48,329 nt of DNA from CAZIQY01 sp964541605 (GCA_964541605.1 CAZIQY010000012.1:1-48329); one strand, 5' to 3'. Positions 17,855 to 26,835 are shown, numbered from the stretch's first letter. The notes: generated by a model from the sequence alone, not told the origin. Program-made: numbers and translations.

Positions 17855-18586
17855 TCAGACAGCAGCATTTGCCTTGAAATATTTGAGCGCGAAATGGCCA
17901 TTTTCATAGTAAAGATATGAATGATGCCTGACCCAGTCGCCGAGAGTCGCAAAGGTCTTTCTCCGGCCGTCAACAATGTATTCCTTGATTTGAGGTTTAT
18001 GACAATGCCCCATAATGACGGCATCATAACCCTCCTTAAACTTTTCCTGAGAAAACACTTCCATCTTTGTTGCAAGCCAGTTCTGCGATTCGTTGGACAA
18101 TTCCTTGCTGATGATAGAGCTGAGCCGGGCAATTTTCCACAGCAGCACGAGGGGAACGTTTCGTTGAATTCGATAAAGCAATCCGCTTCTCAGAATCTTT
18201 CTTAAAAGCAGGTACCTCCTGTCCGACTCGTCCACCGTATCACCATGAGAGATGAGGATTTTCTGACCATCCAGATCGATATTTGCCCATTCGGTAAATA
18301 CCGTCATTCCGAGGCTTTCTGAAAAATAACTTCCCAGATAAAAATCATGATTCCCCTCACAAAAGACAATGCGTACCCCGCGCTCTTTCAGATCGACCAG
18401 TTTTTCAATGATGCACCGGAATTCCGGATATACACGCCTACCCCTACAAAACCAGAAATCAAAAAAATCTCCAGCAATAAAGAGATTATCAACCGCCTGC
18501 ATGGTATCCAGAAAGTGCAAGAGGTGGCGGTAACCGTCATCGTCGGCATTCTTCAGATGGGCATCAGCCAGGAATATGGCCTTCAT
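17855..18586 (-). CDS. LpxH-like calcineurin phosphoesterase (UDP-2,3-diacylglucosamine hydrolase-like)
   Basis: A 243-residue metallophosphoesterase. The five signature blocks are present: L-A-D-A-H (Asp8, His10), A-G-D-F-F-D (Asp40), E-G-N-H-D (Asn79, His80), S-H-G-D (His114) and M-G-H-C-H-K-P (His194, His196). The G-D-F-F-D-F-W-F stretch and the Y-L-L-L-R-K-I-L-R-S insertion resemble LpxH, which releases UMP in lipid A synthesis at the inner face of the inner membrane. Length matches LpxH (about 240). Other lpx genes are not adjacent, and paralogous LpxH2-type enzymes exist, so the exact substrate is inference. Confidence 0.82.
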   Translation of the reverse strand: MKAIFLADAHLKNADDDGYRHLLHFLDTMQAVDNLFIAGDFFDFWFCRGRRVYPEFRCIIEKLVDLKERGVRIVFCEGNHDFYLGSYFSESLGMTVFTEWANIDLDGQKILISHGDTVDESDRRYLLLRKILRSGLLYRIQRNVPLVLLWKIARLSSIISKELSNESQNWLATKMEVFSQEKFKEGYDAVIMGHCHKPQIKEYIVDGRRKTFATLGDWVRHHSYLYYENGHFALKYFKANAAV

Positions 18587-18813
18587 TAACCGGTTGTATC
18601 ACCTTTTAAGGGATAATTTTTTTTGTTTCTATTAACACAAATGGCACCCTATCAAAAGCATAAAGTGAATTTACATGCCCACAGGACAGGATTTCCCGGA
18701 CGCGCTTTCAGGTCATTGCGACAAATAATTGATTGTGAGACGCGGGGAAAAAGTGTAAATTGACCCACTAAAAATCAGCCTTATGTCCCATAAATTATCC
18801 AGGAGGTGCGCAA

Positions 18814-19617
18814 ATGGAATTTAAAGAAATTCTGTTTCAGTCTGAAAATGGCATTGCAACTATGACCCTTAACCGGCCGGATATTCGAAACGCCATCACG
18901 CATCCGGAGATTATTGCGGAGATCAAGCACGTATGCAAGCTTGTCAACGATGATCTGGCGACCAAGGCACTCATCGTCACCGGCGTTGAGCCTGCGTATT
19001 CCTCCGGCGGCAACGTGAAGGACATGAAGGAAAGAAAAGGCATGTTCCAGGGGAGCCCGGCGGAGGTCATGGAAAATTACCGCCGCAATATCCAGGACGT
19101 CCTTCTTGCCGTCTACGGTGTGGAGATTCCCACTATCGCCGCCATCAACGGCTCCGCTGTAGGGGCAGGCTGTGGTCTTGCCCTCATGTGCGATATCCGG
19201 GTCGCATCCCGGAAGGCCTCGTTCGGCGAGACCTTCCTGAACGTCGGACTCATCCCCGGCGATGGAAGCGCATTTACCCTCCCCCGCGCCGTCGGCATGG
19301 CCAAAGCATGTGAATTGATCTTTGCGGCAGACACCATCGACGCGGAAACGGCACTTGCCCTGGGACTCATCAATTACGTGACAGATCACGAGAAACTCAT
19401 GGAGAAGGCCAATGAACTGGCAAAAAAGATAGCGTCCAAACCTCCGCAGGCCCTCAGAATGACAAAAAGGCTCATGCGTACGGGACAGCATTCCACCCTT
19501 CAGCACATTATGGAGGAAGCCGCCGCCTTCCAGTCCCTGTGCCACTACACAGAGGATCATATGGAAGCCCTGTCCGCCATGTTTGAAAAACGAAAGCCGA
19601 AATTCACGGGCAGGTAA
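18814..19617 (+). CDS. Enoyl-CoA hydratase/isomerase (crotonase) family protein
   Basis: A 267-residue crotonase with a strong ribosome site (AGGAGG). The oxyanion-hole segments Y-S-S-G-G-N-V-K (around 62-69) and G-A-G-C-G-L-A-L (117-124) are clear. The two glutamates of classical enoyl-CoA hydratase (in G-G-G-C-E and Q-P-E) are replaced by Gly121 and Phe141; instead L-I-P-G-D-G-S supplies Asp150. Crotonases with this pattern include isomerases and hydrolases, so 2,3-enoyl-CoA hydration should not be assumed. It stands alone with divergent neighbours. Involvement in acyl-CoA degradation is inference. Confidence 0.88.
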   Translation: MEFKEILFQSENGIATMTLNRPDIRNAITHPEIIAEIKHVCKLVNDDLATKALIVTGVEPAYSSGGNVKDMKERKGMFQGSPAEVMENYRRNIQDVLLAVYGVEIPTIAAINGSAVGAGCGLALMCDIRVASRKASFGETFLNVGLIPGDGSAFTLPRAVGMAKACELIFAADTIDAETALALGLINYVTDHEKLMEKANELAKKIASKPPQALRMTKRLMRTGQHSTLQHIMEEAAAFQSLCHYTEDHMEALSAMFEKRKPKFTGR

Positions 19618-19702
19618 CTGTGGAAAGAAGGAAAGCGCCCGTTGCAGGCTGTGGGTGACAAGGATTTACGAAAGAGATTGAACTGAATATAAAGAGACAT
19701 TA

Positions 19703-20374
19703 TTGATCGGAACATTTGCAAATACCGGAGCTATTCTCGCCGGAAGCCTGATCGGGATTTCCGCCGGCAAATACCTCCCTGAAAGAATCAAGACGATTAT
19801 CATGCAGGCCCTGGGGCTTTCCGTCGTACTCATCGGTCTCAAGATGGCTCTTTCCGGCGGGGAGCCCATAGTCGCCATTGGATGCGTTCTCCTGGGCGCC
19901 ATTACGGGAGAGTTGATCAGGATCGAGCAGGGGGTAGAGTATTGGGGCGCGTGGTTGAAGACGCGCGCCCGCTCCAATTCCACAACCTTCGTTCAGGGAT
20001 TTGTGTCGGCTTCCATTCTCTATCTGACAGGCGCCATGATGATTGTGGGATCCATTCAGGATGGAACGATTGGAGACGCAAGCACCCTTTACATCAAATC
20101 TCTCCTTGACGGGGTGGCGTCCATCGCTCTTTCTTCAACGCTCGGCATTGGTGTCGCCTTCTCGGCCATATCGGTTTTACTCGTCCAGGGATCCATCACT
20201 CTCCTTGCCTCCAAGCTTCTTTTCATGCAGAATCCCGCCGTTCTCGATGCCGTCACCGCTTCAGGGGGCCTCCTCATTGTGGGCATCGGCACCAATCTGC
20301 TTGACGTGACAAAAATCAGGATCGGGAACATGCTGCCCGCAATCTTCTTCGCCATCCTCTGGGCATTGCTTTAA
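19703..20374 (+). CDS. DUF554 family membrane protein (YdfK-like)
   Basis: A 223-residue integral membrane protein. The N-terminus I-G-T-F-A-N-T-G-A-I-L-A-G-S-L-I-G and the motif L-G-L-S-V-V-L-I-G-L-K-M-A-L are characteristic of DUF554. About six or seven hydrophobic helices are visible. Translation seems to start at TTG 19703, because no ATG or GTG gives the conserved N-terminus; the ribosome site is weak (AAAGAGA). The gene follows the crotonase by 85 bp on the same strand and may read through from it. The family has no established function. Confidence 0.85.
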   Translation: MIGTFANTGAILAGSLIGISAGKYLPERIKTIIMQALGLSVVLIGLKMALSGGEPIVAIGCVLLGAITGELIRIEQGVEYWGAWLKTRARSNSTTFVQGFVSASILYLTGAMMIVGSIQDGTIGDASTLYIKSLLDGVASIALSSTLGIGVAFSAISVLLVQGSITLLASKLLFMQNPAVLDAVTASGGLLIVGIGTNLLDVTKIRIGNMLPAIFFAILWALL

Positions 20375-20594
20375 TCACAGGTAAATACGCGACAGCTGGT
20401 GTCATTACCGTCAAAAAACAGATTTAGGCGATGTATTTGACCAAGGTCGTTACGCCGTTTTATGAATTTTCAAATTGTTTTCCGCACCGAAAATCAATAA
20501 TTTCCGCCAAGTTACATTGACAAGTGTTCTTGACTTTGCTGCATATAGCGAGTAATTTTTCATGCATGATGATGTTAACAAAAGGAGAATGATC

Positions 20595-21179
20595 ATGAAG
20601 GTAATAGCATTAAATGGAAGCGCAAGGAAGAATGGCAACACAGCGATTCTGTTAAATCTGGTTCTGGATGAACTGAAGAAGGAACGCATCAAGACGAAAT
20701 TGATTCAACTTGCGGGCAATTCAATAAACGGTTGCAGGGCCTGCTACAAGTGTTTCAAAAACAAGGACCGCCGCTGTGCTGTTAAAAAAGACATCCTCAA
20801 TGACATACTGGCCGAGATGGAAGGGGCTGACGGTATCCTGCTGGGGTCGCCGACGTACTTCTCGGATGTTTCTTCCGGTATGAGAGCCTTTATCGAGCGC
20901 TGTGGTTTCGTGGCGCGCGCCAACGATTACATGTTCAAACGAAAGGTGGGAGCTTCAGTCGTTGCGGTCAGACGTGCGGGGGCCATTCCCGCATTCAATT
21001 CCATGAACCTTTTCCTGCATTATATGCAGATGGTCATGCCCGGATCGAGCTATTGGAGCATTGGAATGGGCAGAGATCCCGGTGAAGTACTGAAAGACGA
21101 GGAAGGCGTGCAAACGATGAAAACACTCGGTGAGAACATGGCATGGCTGCTGAAGAATCTCTACCCAGAAAAGCCTTAA
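20595..21179 (+). CDS. Iron-sulfur flavoprotein (NADPH-dependent FMN reductase family)
   Basis: A 194-residue flavodoxin-fold protein. The N-terminal FMN phosphate loop L-N-G-S-A-R-K-N-G-N-T is followed by the compact cysteine motif C-x2-C-x2-C-x7-C (Cys47, 50, 53, 61) that binds a [4Fe-4S] cluster in archaeal and anaerobe iron-sulfur flavoproteins. G-S-P-T-Y-F marks the second flavin loop. Such proteins pass electrons or reduce O2/H2O2 in anaerobes. The start is set by AAAGGAGA at about 20580; further upstream ATGs are too close to it or lack a site. A TTGACA/TTGACT-rich promoter region lies at 20517-20558. Confidence 0.88.
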   Translation: MKVIALNGSARKNGNTAILLNLVLDELKKERIKTKLIQLAGNSINGCRACYKCFKNKDRRCAVKKDILNDILAEMEGADGILLGSPTYFSDVSSGMRAFIERCGFVARANDYMFKRKVGASVVAVRRAGAIPAFNSMNLFLHYMQMVMPGSSYWSIGMGRDPGEVLKDEEGVQTMKTLGENMAWLLKNLYPEKP

Positions 21180-21241
21180 ATTCCTGACAGGTAAGGCAAT
21201 TTTGCCGATTTCGATTGGCAATGAACAGACAAAATCTCTTG

Positions 21242-21270
21242 TTGACAAAATCTTTTTGACATTGAATAAT
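21242..21270 (+). promoter_or_regulatory. Sigma-70 promoter for the MORN genes
   Basis: TTGACA at 21242-21247, a 17-bp spacer, and AATAAT at 21265-21270. The -35 is perfect and the -10 matches five of six. Predicted transcription leaves a leader of about 180 bases before the first MORN gene. Confidence 0.65.
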
Positions 21271-21437
21271 ATTTTTTCTCATTCGTAGACAGCAAAAAGA
21301 TTATTAATTGAAACCAAATGGTACAAACGGGAACACAAGAGGCAAACGGAGAAGAAACATCGACCCATATACGACGAGAAACCGGTCTTTTCGCATCAAA
21401 CATTTCTTTTAGTAATTAACGATATTCTTACAGGAGT

Positions 21438-21461
21438 ATGTTTTCTAACATTCTATGCTGA
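21438..21461 (+). other. Seven-codon upstream ORF overlapping the MORN gene start
   Basis: ATG 21438 lies three bases after AGGAG and opens M-F-S-N-I-L-C followed by TGA at 21459. The stop overlaps the start region of the MORN gene (ATG 21455), which has no closer ribosome site of its own. Translational coupling or reinitiation is possible; chance cannot be excluded. Confidence 0.3.
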
Positions 21462-22462
21462 CAAGGGGATCTTCAGAAAAGAACAGGTATCGAGTAACTT
21501 CGGCGGCAGATGATTATCAAGGACATGTGACCTTCACTTGGCCGGATATGAGCAGCTATAAAGGTAAATGGGAAAACGATCTGCCGCATGGGCGGGGTGT
21601 CTTTATCTGGCCGGACGGCAGTCAATATGAAGGGAAATGGGACGCAGGGAAGGCAAACAAAGAGGAGGCCAGACGAAAAGCTGAGGAAGAGGCGCGCATC
21701 AAGGCCGAAGAGGAAACCAGAAAGAAAGCTGAGGAAGAAGCGCGCATCAGGGCTGAAGAGGAGGCCAGACGGAAAGCTGAGGAAGAGGCGCGCATCAGGG
21801 CCGAAGAGGAGATGAGAAAAAAGGCTGAAGAGGCCAGATTAAAAGAAGAATCAAAACCGAAAGCAAAAGAAAAAGCGCCGCAACCCGTTCAGGAAGTAAT
21901 TCCGGGGCATGCGTCAAAATCTTTGTCTGATGGAAGCAGTTATCTGGGTGAATTACAAGACGGCTTGCCCCACGAGCAAGGGATGATGAACTACCCTGAT
22001 GGAAGCAAATACGTCGGAGAATGGAAACTGGGAATGCGCGAGGGACATGGCATTTTTTCATTCCCCGACGGGTCGACATACATTGGCCAATGGAAGGAAG
22101 ATAAGAAAGACAACCATGGAACGCTGACTATGGCAGACGGGAGAAAATATGTAGGCGACTGGAAGAACGACCTGTACGACGGCCAGGGAACCCTGTTACT
22201 GCCTGACAAAAGAAAGTATACGGGAGAGTTTAAAAACGGCATGTCCAATGGAAGCGGCATCATGGAATTTCCCAATGGCGACCGATACGAAGGCGGATTT
22301 AAAAACAACAAGTACCACGGTCAGGGAATATTAGTCATGACTGATGGCAGGAAATACAAGGGCCAGTTGCAAAACGGTCTGCCTCATGGCCAGGGGGTCA
22401 TGATATTGGCCAACGGCAAAAGATACGTGGGTGAATTCAAGGAAGGTAAATTTATCAGCTAA
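21455..22462 (+). CDS. MORN-repeat protein with internal charged coiled coil
   Basis: A 335-residue protein with no obvious signal peptide. Two MORN repeats (pattern Y-x-G-x-W-x-N-x3-H-G-x-G) at about 30-70 are followed by a 65-residue highly charged helix made of near-identical E-E-A-R-x-K-A-E-E-E units, then about eight more MORN repeats to the C-terminus. MORN repeats form elongated beta-hairpin ribbons, known in eukaryotic membrane-associated scaffolds; bacterial roles are poorly defined. The helix would act as a rigid spacer between two MORN blades. A second MORN gene follows 15 bp downstream, and an EF-hand membrane protein is encoded convergently. Confidence 0.85.
   Translation: MLTRGSSEKNRYRVTSAADDYQGHVTFTWPDMSSYKGKWENDLPHGRGVFIWPDGSQYEGKWDAGKANKEEARRKAEEEARIKAEEETRKKAEEEARIRAEEEARRKAEEEARIRAEEEMRKKAEEARLKEESKPKAKEKAPQPVQEVIPGHASKSLSDGSSYLGELQDGLPHEQGMMNYPDGSKYVGEWKLGMREGHGIFSFPDGSTYIGQWKEDKKDNHGTLTMADGRKYVGDWKNDLYDGQGTLLLPDKRKYTGEFKNGMSNGSGIMEFPNGDRYEGGFKNNKYHGQGILVMTDGRKYKGQLQNGLPHGQGVMILANGKRYVGEFKEGKFIS
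21664..21835 (+). repeat. Tandem DNA repeat coding for the coiled coil
   Basis: Imperfect units of about 33 bp (each coding about 11 residues of the E-E-A-R-x-K-A-E-E-E type) repeat five or so times within the first MORN gene. Such repeats tend to vary in number between strains by slippage. Confidence 0.75.
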
Positions 22463-22480
22463 CCAGCAGAAGGTCATATG

Positions 22481-23071
22481 ATGAACGATACATCTCTCAT
22501 GCACAAGTCTTCTGAAGAATCATACGGACAGATATTTGTTGAATTCCATTTGGCAGAAACACCTCTGGAAGGCGAAGGAACGTGTTCCTATCAAGATGGA
22601 TCAGGTTACAGCGGTTTCTTCAAAGCGGGTCTTTTTCATGGCAACGGGACGTTCATATGGCAAGACGGAGGCCGTTATGAAGGCCAATGGGATAGAGGCG
22701 TTCCTCATGGACTGGGAACGATGCTTTTGCCGGATGGATATCGGTACGAGGGTGAATGGCAAAATGGTGTTGCGGAAGGACAAGGCTCGGAAACACTGCC
22801 CGATGGCGGACGGTATGCGGGTCAATGGAAAAATGGTCTAAAGAATGGGCAAGGCGAAATAATCTTCGCTGACGGCAAAAAATACCAGGGAGAATGGAAA
22901 GACGGCATGCAGCATGGCAAAGGGGTTCTTTTCTTTACCGATGGTTCCAGGTATGAAGGAGGATGGGAGAAAAACAGCATAGTCGGCCGTGGTATGCTGA
23001 TATTCTGGGACGGGAAAATATACGAAGGAGAGTGGACAGCAACCGGATTCAATGTTCTTAAGGTCGTATAA
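22481..23071 (+). CDS. MORN-repeat protein
   Basis: A 196-residue protein built almost entirely of MORN repeats (about seven copies of the Y-x-G-x-W-x-x-G pattern, e.g. R-Y-E-G-Q-W-D-R-G-V-P-H-G-L-G). There is no signal peptide or membrane helix. It starts behind AAGG with two adjacent ATGs (22478 and 22481). Proximity to the first MORN gene suggests one transcript and probably recent duplication of the repeat region, although this copy lacks the charged helix. Function is unknown; scaffold or membrane association is inferred from eukaryotic MORN proteins. Confidence 0.82.
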   Translation: MNDTSLMHKSSEESYGQIFVEFHLAETPLEGEGTCSYQDGSGYSGFFKAGLFHGNGTFIWQDGGRYEGQWDRGVPHGLGTMLLPDGYRYEGEWQNGVAEGQGSETLPDGGRYAGQWKNGLKNGQGEIIFADGKKYQGEWKDGMQHGKGVLFFTDGSRYEGGWEKNSIVGRGMLIFWDGKIYEGEWTATGFNVLKVV

Positions 23072-23123
23072 GCATGGATCTCTGAACATGCATAGGAATA
23101 GATTATCGCTCCGTCAAGAGTTC

Positions 23124-25262
23124 TTATAGGCCCAGCCATTTACTGAGATAACCGAACTTCCAGAATAAAATAAAGGCTGCTATCAGGATCACGACAAAGA
23201 GATACATCCCCCAGGGGCTTTTTTTATCTGCGAAGGGATCTGCCAATGGCCTTTCCGCACCTTCAGGAAGCCTCGCCACCGAAGTAAGCGACGTGCCAAA
23301 ATTGATATTGATCTTTGCACGGGTGTTGACAGCCCATCCGTTTGCATCAAGGATGGGGCCGAGATTGCGCTGCCTGAGCTTGAACCACGCAATGAACATG
23401 GACGGACCGGAAACAAGCAAGAGAAGTCCCAGGATTGCAAGAGGCAACTGCCACCATGCCAGGCGCAAAAGACCCGTAACAATGGAGGCAACCGCCGTAC
23501 CGATAGCACCGATAGCGAGACCTATGGCAGCGAATATTCCTGCAAATTTACCGACGTCAAAGGCTTTCTCCGCGGGAGGCTTTCCTTCTGCTGTTTTTGT
23601 TCCCGCCTGCATTGCGGCTGTCACCATTTTTTGTTCTGCCGCTTTCGAGCGGGCGGCAGCTATTTTTGTCAGTTGCTCGCTGATAAGTCTGCTCGCCTGT
23701 TTGTAAGGGGCCCAGAACGCCTGCCTGATGTTGATGGGGTGCTCGATAATCCGCACCACGGTTGCATCCCAGTCCTGTCCTTTCCTGTCGTAAAATACGC
23801 CGTTTCGCCCCACCATCAGCTGGTCTGAATCTCCGGCGGTAAAGGCGGCGGCAATGATGATTTTTTCAATCCCGCCGCGACGTGTGCAGTCGCAGTAGGC
23901 AAGATATACACGGCTTAAACCTGCTAAAACCGCATGTGTGTTGACGTCATCAACCTTGACGCATAAATCGCAGCTTCTGCCATCCAGATAAAGCGTTCCT
24001 GCCTGAAAGACCGCCTTTGACCTGCCTTCATAAAAGTCACGGAACGCCACAAAATTGTTGACGAGTATATGTAAGTATTTGCAATAACGGACAAGTTTAT
24101 CAACGGAAGAAATCGCGTTGGCCTCCGGTTCCAATGCCTTGTCTTCGGCTATCAATCCATCGATGATGGTTTTGACGTCACTATTCAGTATTTCCCCGAT
24201 ACGTGGCAGGCCAAGCTTTTCAACGGACGTCTCGGGTTTTACGGAACACCAGGCTGCATAGGGTATAAAACCAGTATTTAAGGTGTCCCATTCGTCCTCC
24301 GTAATACTGTTCTTTTCACCCAGTACCGGCCTGATCACCTCCTCTCTCAGCCGTCCCATTACTCCCATCCATGCCGGGTTTATCCCCTCTGTGAGAGGCA
24401 ACGGTCTGTCCCGCTCGGCAAGAGCAACGGGAAATGGCGCGAACGATTCGGTCGATGAAGAGAGATTCAGCAGAGCAAGTTTCTGATAATCCGTTTCGGA
24501 AGGATTGAGAGATACAGCCGAACGTTCATCAAATTCCGCAAGCCTGCAGCGGATAAAATAATCATTCACCTTGTCTCTGAGAGTATTCAGAATCTCGAAA
24601 GCTTCCCCGGTCTGATCGCCGAGAACAAGAATGTAAGGATCATTTTTAACCTTTTCCTGCCATTCGGAATAAGCCTGTGCCTGAGCAAAAAACAGATCGG
24701 ACTTTTCCTGTGATACTCCGGGATTCCCGCTACGGTCCGTCTCGGCACCAAGGCAGTCCATGATATCCACCATTACCGAGCTGACGGCAGGATCATCTGT
24801 AACGAGAGCAGGCACGATACCGTCTCCATTGAATTTCATCTGGGCAAAGATTGTTTCCTCGTTCGTTGTATCTTCGGCTGTTATGACAGCGATATTTTCC
24901 TTGCCGAGATTTTTTAGAATATGACGCGCTGACATCAGCAGGCGTTTACCTTCTTCTGTTTCATCATCTATTGCGGAAAGGGGCAAGCCGTCTTTCCCGT
25001 TGATCAGGACTTCCGGGTCTTTAAGAACCGAGCCCGCCCATGTGACAGCATCAATAATTTCAGGAGCGCGTATATGGCCGTCATGGTCGGAATCAAGAAA
25101 TTCGAGCGTTCTGGCATCGAACTCCACATTTTTCACCGGGCAGCTCAGGGCTACCCACAGTTTCTGATCCAGCTCGCTTAAAGCAAGGAGGTCAGCTCCG
25201 GTTTCGATGGAAACCTGATCAAAACCGCCTGCACGAAAGAAACGCCATTTACGGGTGGACAT
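23124..25262 (-). CDS. Large EF-hand-containing membrane protein, function unknown
   Basis: A 712-residue protein. Near residue 57 it has a canonical EF-hand calcium loop, D-S-D-H-D-G-H-I-R-A-P-E, within a region starting M-S-T-R-K-W-R-F-F-R. The long middle is soluble and without recognisable motifs apart from C-D-L-C and D-C-T-R-R-G. Residues about 570-630 hold two hydrophobic segments rich in Gly/Ala, and the last 25 residues are another helix (Y-L-F-V-V-I-L-I-A-A-F-I-L-F-W). The layout suggests a large cytoplasmic domain with C-terminal anchors. It is convergent with the MORN genes, ending 52 bp from them. I know similar uncharacterised proteins in other bacteria but no function. Confidence 0.8.
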   Translation of the reverse strand: MSTRKWRFFRAGGFDQVSIETGADLLALSELDQKLWVALSCPVKNVEFDARTLEFLDSDHDGHIRAPEIIDAVTWAGSVLKDPEVLINGKDGLPLSAIDDETEEGKRLLMSARHILKNLGKENIAVITAEDTTNEETIFAQMKFNGDGIVPALVTDDPAVSSVMVDIMDCLGAETDRSGNPGVSQEKSDLFFAQAQAYSEWQEKVKNDPYILVLGDQTGEAFEILNTLRDKVNDYFIRCRLAEFDERSAVSLNPSETDYQKLALLNLSSSTESFAPFPVALAERDRPLPLTEGINPAWMGVMGRLREEVIRPVLGEKNSITEDEWDTLNTGFIPYAAWCSVKPETSVEKLGLPRIGEILNSDVKTIIDGLIAEDKALEPEANAISSVDKLVRYCKYLHILVNNFVAFRDFYEGRSKAVFQAGTLYLDGRSCDLCVKVDDVNTHAVLAGLSRVYLAYCDCTRRGGIEKIIIAAAFTAGDSDQLMVGRNGVFYDRKGQDWDATVVRIIEHPINIRQAFWAPYKQASRLISEQLTKIAAARSKAAEQKMVTAAMQAGTKTAEGKPPAEKAFDVGKFAGIFAAIGLAIGAIGTAVASIVTGLLRLAWWQLPLAILGLLLLVSGPSMFIAWFKLRQRNLGPILDANGWAVNTRAKININFGTSLTSVARLPEGAERPLADPFADKKSPWGMYLFVVILIAAFILFWKFGYLSKWLGL

Positions 25263-25272
25263 ATTTTTTCTC

Positions 25273-25449
25273 CTATTTCAATTTAAAGTCAACACGGCTG
25301 TCTTTTTGCTTTTCTTTCTTTTCCGGCGCCAGATTTTTCGGTTCGACGATAAAGACCCTCTCGGGTTGAATTTGTCCAGATTTCAGGATCAGCGCTTTCA
25401 CTGCCCTGGCTCTTTCCGATGCCAGCAATCTCAGGTCGTCTTCTCTCAC
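25273..25449 (-). pseudogene. Remnant of DUF748/OmpA-like C-terminus
   Basis: The minus strand encodes about 58 residues beginning V-R-E-D-D-L-R-L-L-A-S-E-R-A-R-A-V-K-A and continuing Q-P-E-R-V-F-I-V-E-P-K before ending S-R-V-D-F-K-L-K and a stop. This is the typical C-terminal end of large DUF748 (AsmA-like) envelope proteins. An in-frame TAA precedes it two codons upstream, and no earlier DUF748 sequence is present. It therefore appears to be a leftover of a deleted gene, just upstream of the EF-hand gene. Confidence 0.65.
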
Positions 25450-25526
25450 CTGTTAGAAGCAAGTAAATAGAAAAGATATTGTGTCCAGGTGTTGCCTTGG
25501 TTGTCAGTTGTAAAGACTTGACCCCA

Positions 25527-26429
25527 TTATTTCGATTTTTTGTTGTAGTTCTCTACTATCTTTTTACCTTGATATGTAAATCTCTCCTCATCATCTCGAA
25601 TCTTATCCAATCCCGTAAGATTAAAAAAGTCATAGAAATTCATCATCCTATCGCTAAAACTTTCATAATCGAGAGTGCGTTGAAATTCTTCGAAAAAGTC
25701 TTTCAGCGCTTTTGTAATAATACATGAAGAGACGGCAGGATATGCTGCGACGCTATATCCTATTTCTTGCAATTGTTGTGGAGTAAGAATCGGCGTTTTA
25801 GCGCCTAAAATAATATTTGCCATCTGCGGGGCGTCAATTTCGCTGGTAATCTTGCGCATTTGCTCGACAGATTCAGGCGCTTCAACGAAAATTACGTCAG
25901 CGCCTGCTTCACGATATATATTGCCCCTGTCAATCGCCCCGTTAATGCCTTCAACAGCAATGGCATCGATCCTTGCCGCAATCACAAAATCCGGATCTTT
26001 ACGCACATCAACGGCCGCTTTTAGTTTTGCAGCCATCTCTTCCGCGGGGATTACTTGTTTGCCAGCCGTGTGTCCGCAACGCTTTGGAGATACCTGATCT
26101 TCTATAAAAAGCCCTGCTGCCCCAGCTCTTTCAAATAGTTGAACGGTACGGACTACGTTCGTGACATTTCCATGACCTGTATCTCCATCGGCAAATACAG
26201 GTATGTCAACGGCATCTGCAATTTTTTCTGTCCAGTCTGTCAACTCCGTCAATGTGGCTAAATCTAAATCAGGTTTACCGAGTATATGAATTCCGGATGC
26301 ACCACCTCTCGTAACGGCCTTAAAGCCAGCATTTTGTGCAATTATAGCAGTTAGAGCATCAGGAACCCCGGGCATTACAAGTATTTCATCATCTAATACA
26401 TACTTTTTAAACAATGTTGTTTTTTTCAT
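25527..26429 (-). CDS. Isocitrate lyase/PEP mutase superfamily lyase (methylisocitrate- or dimethylmalate-lyase-like)
   Basis: A 300-residue TIM-barrel enzyme. The metal site F-A-D-G-D-T-G-H-G-N (Asp81, Asp83) and the gating loop E-D-Q-V-S-P-K-R-C-G-H (Cys118 catalytic) are diagnostic of C-C bond lyases of this superfamily, rather than P-C mutases, which lack the K-(K/R)-C-G-H loop. Length fits 2-methylisocitrate lyase (PrpB) or 2,3-dimethylmalate lyase. No methylcitrate synthase or dehydratase genes flank it, so the specific substrate is open. A normal ribosome site (GGGAGG) precedes the ATG at 26429. Confidence 0.85.
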   Translation of the reverse strand: MKKTTLFKKYVLDDEILVMPGVPDALTAIIAQNAGFKAVTRGGASGIHILGKPDLDLATLTELTDWTEKIADAVDIPVFADGDTGHGNVTNVVRTVQLFERAGAAGLFIEDQVSPKRCGHTAGKQVIPAEEMAAKLKAAVDVRKDPDFVIAARIDAIAVEGINGAIDRGNIYREAGADVIFVEAPESVEQMRKITSEIDAPQMANIILGAKTPILTPQQLQEIGYSVAAYPAVSSCIITKALKDFFEEFQRTLDYESFSDRMMNFYDFFNLTGLDKIRDDEERFTYQGKKIVENYNKKSK

Positions 26430-26835
26430 TCTTCCCTCCCATTGTGCATATTTTAGATTTTTCTGCTATCGTCCCCTCTTCAGAATGAGGTCGCCTCTGA
26501 TGCGAAGAAGCTGTTCTGATTGAGAGTAATTTGATAGTACCTCCTAAACCGGATCAGAGTCAAATCATTAAGGGTGCTGTTTTCAACTGCCAAACTTCAA
26601 TGCTCATCCCGCTATCCATTCTGAGGACTCGCGCCAATGAGAGCATTCGTCTCCTTCATAAACTCAATGATTGACTGATTTCGATAACCATGCGAGAGTA
26701 CAAGCGGTAATGCTTGAAAAAATGAAGCACCGCCAGGAAACCAGGCGGTAAACAGAGAAAACAAACCTTATCCTGCGGTATGGGGAGAAACCGAGCTACT
26801 CAAATCAATTACATCAAGCCATTAAGATATATAAT
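26430..26835. other. Intergenic region of 406 bp between divergent genes
   Basis: The region must hold the promoters of the divergent lyase and lipoprotein genes. The only structure I can point to is the hairpin ACCGCC-AGGAAACCA-GGCGGT at about 26731-26751. I compared the segment with c-di-GMP and other common riboswitch patterns by eye and found no convincing match. No ORF of note is present. Confidence 0.4.

Noticed and set aside
26430..26835. Possible c-di-GMP or other riboswitch upstream of the lipoprotein gene
   Set aside because: Only one hairpin and isolated similar words; the conserved core of known classes could not be aligned by eye.
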